NCBI RefSeq assembly: GCF_014637405.1
Contig: NZ_BMEY01000008.1
Location: 1 to 64,000, forward strand
From: Ornithinibacillus halotolerans
GTDB taxonomy: Bacteria; Bacillota; Bacilli; Bacillales; Amphibacillaceae
Reading direction: 5' to 3'
DNA: 64,000 nt
Below are positions 61,304 to 64,000 of this stretch, one piece after another. The stretch's first letter is position 1. The number at the start of each line of letters is the position of its first letter. A model generated the notes under the pieces. It was not told where the DNA came from and did no database searches. It worked only from the letters and a program-made list of their open reading frames with translations. Both the position numbers and the translations under genes were made by a program.

Positions 61304-61990
61304 ATGCCAAAAGTATTAATCATTGAGGACGAACGAAATATTGCAGAGTTGGAACGGGATTATTTAGAGGTTAATGGATTTGAGAGTGATATTGCTACAA
61401 CCGGTGAAGAAGGTTTGAGACTCGCCATGACTAATTCTTATAGTCTCATTCTTTTAGATTTAATGCTTCCCGGGATGGATGGGTTCGAATTATGCAAAAA
61501 ACTAAGGAAAACATTAGATATACCTATCCTAATGGTAACAGCTAGAAAAGAAGATATAGATAAAATACGGGGGTTTGATCGTGGTGCCGATGATTATATT
61601 GTAAAGCCCTTTAACCCCAATGAGTTGGTCGCTAGGGTAAAAGCACATATTTCAAGATATGACCGTCTTGTTAATCAGGATTATGAACAAAATGACCTTC
61701 AATTCGGTAGCCTCTGTATACAAAATGACTCAAGGCGTGTATTTGTGAATGATGAAGAGAAAACACTTACTGCCAAAGAGTTTGATCTTTTAAATTTTTT
61801 AGCCACAAATCCAAACACCGTCTTTACCAAAGAACATTTAATGGAGCGAATCTGGGGCTTTGATTCAATTGGGGATGTGAATACTGTTACCGTTCATATA
61901 AGGAAGATTAGGGAAAAGATTGAAACTGTTCCTTCGAATCCACAATTTATCGAAACAATTTGGGGAGTGGGTTATAGATTTAAAAAATAA
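61304..61990 (+). CDS. OmpR-family response regulator
   Basis: 228 residues. Receiver: VLIIEDERNIAELERDYLEV (acidic pair), LILLDLMLPGMDGFELCKKL (phosphorylated Asp), MVTARKE and YIVKPFNPNELVARV (Lys). Winged helix: RVFVNDEEKTLTAKEFDLLN, MERIWGFDSIGDVNTVTVHI, FIETIWGVGYRFKK. It follows the kinase by 2 bp. Its target may have been the ABC transporter whose ATPase is now decayed. Confidence 0.93.
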   Translation: MPKVLIIEDERNIAELERDYLEVNGFESDIATTGEEGLRLAMTNSYSLILLDLMLPGMDGFELCKKLRKTLDIPILMVTARKEDIDKIRGFDRGADDYIVKPFNPNELVARVKAHISRYDRLVNQDYEQNDLQFGSLCIQNDSRRVFVNDEEKTLTAKEFDLLNFLATNPNTVFTKEHLMERIWGFDSIGDVNTVTVHIRKIREKIETVPSNPQFIETIWGVGYRFKK

Positions 61991-62020
61991 GGGATGGATT
62001 AAACTTGAATGTCCATCCCT
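61990..62020 (+). terminator. Terminator of the two-component operon
   Basis: AGGGATGGA and TCCATCCCT pair around a 13-base loop; weak T-rich tail. Confidence 0.7.
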
Positions 62021-62118
62021 TAAACTCTTTATTTCCTCACCACATAGTACTTTAATGGAATGGTATCCTCATAAAAAATGAACCCTCCATTCTATTCTCT
62101 AATTTCGTAAAAGCCCCG

Positions 62119-62210
62119 TTATCTATACTCCTCCAATGCTTCAATGTCCCAATCCCACCATTTTAAAGCTAACCAATCTTCAACTAATGATCTGGATATC
62201 GTTTTTTTAT
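62119..62210 (-). pseudogene. Remnant of a Vat/CatB-like acetyltransferase
   Basis: LVEDWLALKWWDWDIEALEE matches the C-terminal block of hexapeptide xenobiotic acetyltransferases (compare IKWWDWDS at 44554-45195). Immediately upstream another frame gives KKRYPDH, so a frameshift is present. Nothing of the catalytic beta-helix remains. The 82-codon open frame covering it is otherwise non-homologous. Confidence 0.6.
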
Positions 62211-62381
62211 CACCTGTATAAGTGTAGCCGAAAAAGCTGATAAATCTACTTGAAATCATTTTAATGAAAGCACTACAGTCAAAACTAATATTGTAGGCAT
62301 AGATAAAAAGATACTTGGAGAATAACAATAACTGGGTAGAAATTTTTTTGTTAAAATCACACAACATGGTTCAGATTATAT

Positions 62382-62519
62382 TCATTTCTCTTTTTTTATT
62401 CCAACAATTAATAAAAGTAAAGCTGCGAAAAGAAACATTGGAGTAAAAATAGATACGATTAAAACTCCTACTATCATAATTAACCAAAATGAATCTATCT
62501 TGTAATTTCCAAATTTCAT
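62382..62519 (-). CDS. Small membrane protein (45 aa)
   Basis: ATG at 62519, 8 bp after GGAGG. It encodes MKFGNYKIDSFWLIMIVGVL, IVSIFTPMFLFAALLLLIVG, IKKEK: two hydrophobic helices with a basic tail. Too short for usual gene callers, but the SD and composition support it. Confidence 0.55.
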   Translation of the reverse strand: MKFGNYKIDSFWLIMIVGVLIVSIFTPMFLFAALLLLIVGIKKEK

Positions 62520-62644
62520 TTAATGTACCTCCTTTAATCTGTAATTCTTCCTAATCCAGAGTCAGTATTGCTTAAAACACATATCTACATACTTGAACAA
62601 AGAGCTTAAGGAATAAGAAAATAGATCCAGACTGAATCTATTTT

Positions 62645-63499
62645 CTAAACGAGTTTGTACATTTCGTACTGCTCAATTGTATCTTTCTTAAATCCAATCT
62701 TTCTTAGAAATTCAGCGATATCAATATTATCTGGCATACTGATCTTTAATTTTTGCAAATTTAATTGTTTTATTGAATGGGATAAAAGGCTGCTAGCAAT
62801 TGCCTTTCGCCTTACTTCTTCATTTACAAATAAAAAATATATTTTCCCTGAATATGTAATGACCAACGTTCCGACTATTGACTCTCCAACATAAGCAGCA
62901 AAACGATGAGCAGTATGATCTTTCATAAAGTATTCCACTTCGTTTTGCCAATTGATATGTGTAGGTAGAATATTCTTCCTTACTTCGGCGGCAACAAATA
63001 AATCAACTTCTTCTATTTCTAATTTGCGATTTAGTCTATCTAATTTTAATCTATTAGCATCCAGTGCTTGACTGAAATAGATTAGTTTATGATTCTTTTT
63101 GTATCCCTGCTTTTCATAAAAACGAATGGCACGCTTATTTTCCGAGAGTACTTCTAAACTTAAACGCTCGCATTTCTGACTAATTCCGTTATCAACAAAT
63201 AAGCGGAATAACTCTTGACTCACGCCTTCTCCACGATATTCTGGTTTCACACACAATGTACCACATCTTAAATTTTTGTACCCACCATAAGTTCTTACAC
63301 CGCCAAGCACCAATCCAACAGGTTCATCGATATCAAATGCAATAAACGAATCTTGGAATGTATTTCCTTCCTGACCAAAAAATCGTTCAAAGAATTGCCC
63401 CATTGTAATGTTCATTGGAATGGCATAATCTGAATAACCATACAAAAATGCTTCATGAATGGATGACCTATCTACTTCCGAACATCTTTTATATTTCAT
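62645..63499 (-). CDS. Tandem-GNAT acetyltransferase
   Basis: 284 residues with two GNAT-like halves. The first has RCGTLCVKPEYRGEGVSQEL (acetyl-CoA loop RGEGVS) and ENKRAIRFYEKQGYKKNHKL. The second has YFLFVNEEVRRKAIASSLLS and IAEFLRKIGFKKDTIEQYEM. The second loop has lost the glycines, so only the first half probably binds acetyl-CoA. Substrate unknown. Next to an MBL-fold gene on the same strand. Confidence 0.8.
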   Translation of the reverse strand: MKYKRCSEVDRSSIHEAFLYGYSDYAIPMNITMGQFFERFFGQEGNTFQDSFIAFDIDEPVGLVLGGVRTYGGYKNLRCGTLCVKPEYRGEGVSQELFRLFVDNGISQKCERLSLEVLSENKRAIRFYEKQGYKKNHKLIYFSQALDANRLKLDRLNRKLEIEEVDLFVAAEVRKNILPTHINWQNEVEYFMKDHTAHRFAAYVGESIVGTLVITYSGKIYFLFVNEEVRRKAIASSLLSHSIKQLNLQKLKISMPDNIDIAEFLRKIGFKKDTIEQYEMYKLV

Positions 63500-63526
63500 G
63501 TTGCTTCCTCCAATTATTTTCTCCTT

Positions 63527-64000
63527 TTAAAGCACTAATTTGCCACCATGATAACAAAAGATATTTTTAGGATTGAGAGATTTAATTTTTCTCAAAGACT
63601 GCTCAGCTTTTTCGATATCCAAACAAAAGTGCGGATTTGCAATCACCATTTTGTTCTCCTCATTAACCGCTGCATCACCCGTAATAACACTATTTATTGA
63701 AGGAATATATAAGGAAATATGACCGGAAGTATGTCCAGGTGTTTCCATGATCGTACATTGTCCGTCAAGAATTTTGTCACCATCACGAACCTTTGTATCG
63801 ACTGAAATATGCTTCAAACTTTTTAATTGTTGAACAAACCATATGCCGAACTCCTTTTCTTCCTTTGCTAACATGGGTAACATTTCTTCAGCTTGAACTA
63901 ACCTTTCCGCCTTTTTTTCACCGCTAATGAATGTTGACTCTATTTCACTAGCAATAATTTTTATCCAAGGATATTTTGATTTAAAGTCATATAAAGAACC
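63527..64000 (-). CDS. MBL-fold metallo-hydrolase (partial, runs off the window)
   Basis: The frame is open to the last base, so the N-terminus with the HxHxDH motif lies outside. Seen here: a helical insert (SLYDFKSKYPWIKIIASEIE, ERLVQAEEMLPMLAKEEKEF), then IMETPGHTSGHISLYIPSIN, VITGDAAVN and a closing NIFCYHGGKL. GHTSGHISLY and the aspartate of TGDAA are metal ligands of the MBL fold. Glyoxalase II/lactonase type; substrate unknown. Confidence 0.82.
   Translation of the reverse strand, partial: GSLYDFKSKYPWIKIIASEIESTFISGEKKAERLVQAEEMLPMLAKEEKEFGIWFVQQLKSLKHISVDTKVRDGDKILDGQCTIMETPGHTSGHISLYIPSINSVITGDAAVNEENKMVIANPHFCLDIEKAEQSLRKIKSLNPKNIFCYHGGKLVL

Overview
The window reads as chromosomal DNA from a low-GC, spore-forming Bacillaceae, of the Oceanobacillus/Ornithinibacillus/Virgibacillus/Bacillus type. 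The evidence is AT-rich coding sequence, strong AGGAGG ribosome-binding sites with frequent TTG/GTG starts, two CotF-like spore coat genes, an RlmCD-type rRNA methylase, a YcnK-like copper repressor and an Erm(D)-type methylase. No rRNA, tRNA, CRISPR array, prophage or complete insertion sequence was seen.

Region 1 (1-14.2 kb) is an accessory island, read almost entirely from the minus strand. It holds immunity-type and orphan small genes (CPCC, SMI1/KNR4, DUF3885, DUF1835/DUF3658) with no toxin beside them, several broken genes, and two GIY-YIG nuclease-domain proteins. Region 2 (15.2-32.7 kb) is ordinary chromosome: rlmCD; a GntR/ABC transporter operon with a perfect operator; DUF418, aspartate dehydrogenase, Dus and UvrA-like genes; coat proteins; an HTH-MFS operon; and TetR. 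Region 3 (33-42 kb) has a copper set (YtkA-domain lipoprotein, YcnK-like repressor, HMA chaperone) and an nrdE-flavodoxin-nrdF ribonucleotide reductase operon behind a cobalamin riboswitch. A second cobalamin riboswitch points the other way, toward a thioesterase. Broken MerR, GyrI-like and Cdd1-like genes follow.

Region 4 (44.5-58.8 kb) is rich in macrolide-lincosamide-streptogramin resistance families: a Vat-like acetyltransferase, an Msr/Vga-like ABC-F protein, a Mef-like MFS pump, a nucleotidyltransferase and an Erm(D)-like methylase. The Mef/ABC-F pair and erm each follow a related attenuator leader. The mef-side leader begins MTHSMRLRF, which I recall as the start of the ErmD/ErmK leader peptides. 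A third short peptide (MQFLLFF) sits between the pump and ABC-F genes, as in mef(A)-msr(D). Region 5 (59-64 kb) has a decayed ABC ATPase, a two-component system, GNAT and metallo-beta-lactamase-fold genes and a 45-residue membrane protein.

The most unusual feature is a family of non-coding ~490-bp elements: full copies at 155-650, 14691-15184 and 43892-44381, with shorter, tandem or partial copies elsewhere. Their ends look like those of Tn7: a TGT terminus, 7-8 bp, then AATAAAC/G boxes, three direct boxes at the left and three inverted at the right. The interior carries ATTGR motifs spaced 11 bp apart in identical phase in all three full copies, plus a CTCGGG hairpin. Related 11-bp-phased arrays without clear ends lie at 6870-7040, 7560-7980 and 14290-14450. 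One interrupts a padR gene, and the 14691-15184 element supplies the stop codon of rlmCD. I saw no transposase gene in the window.
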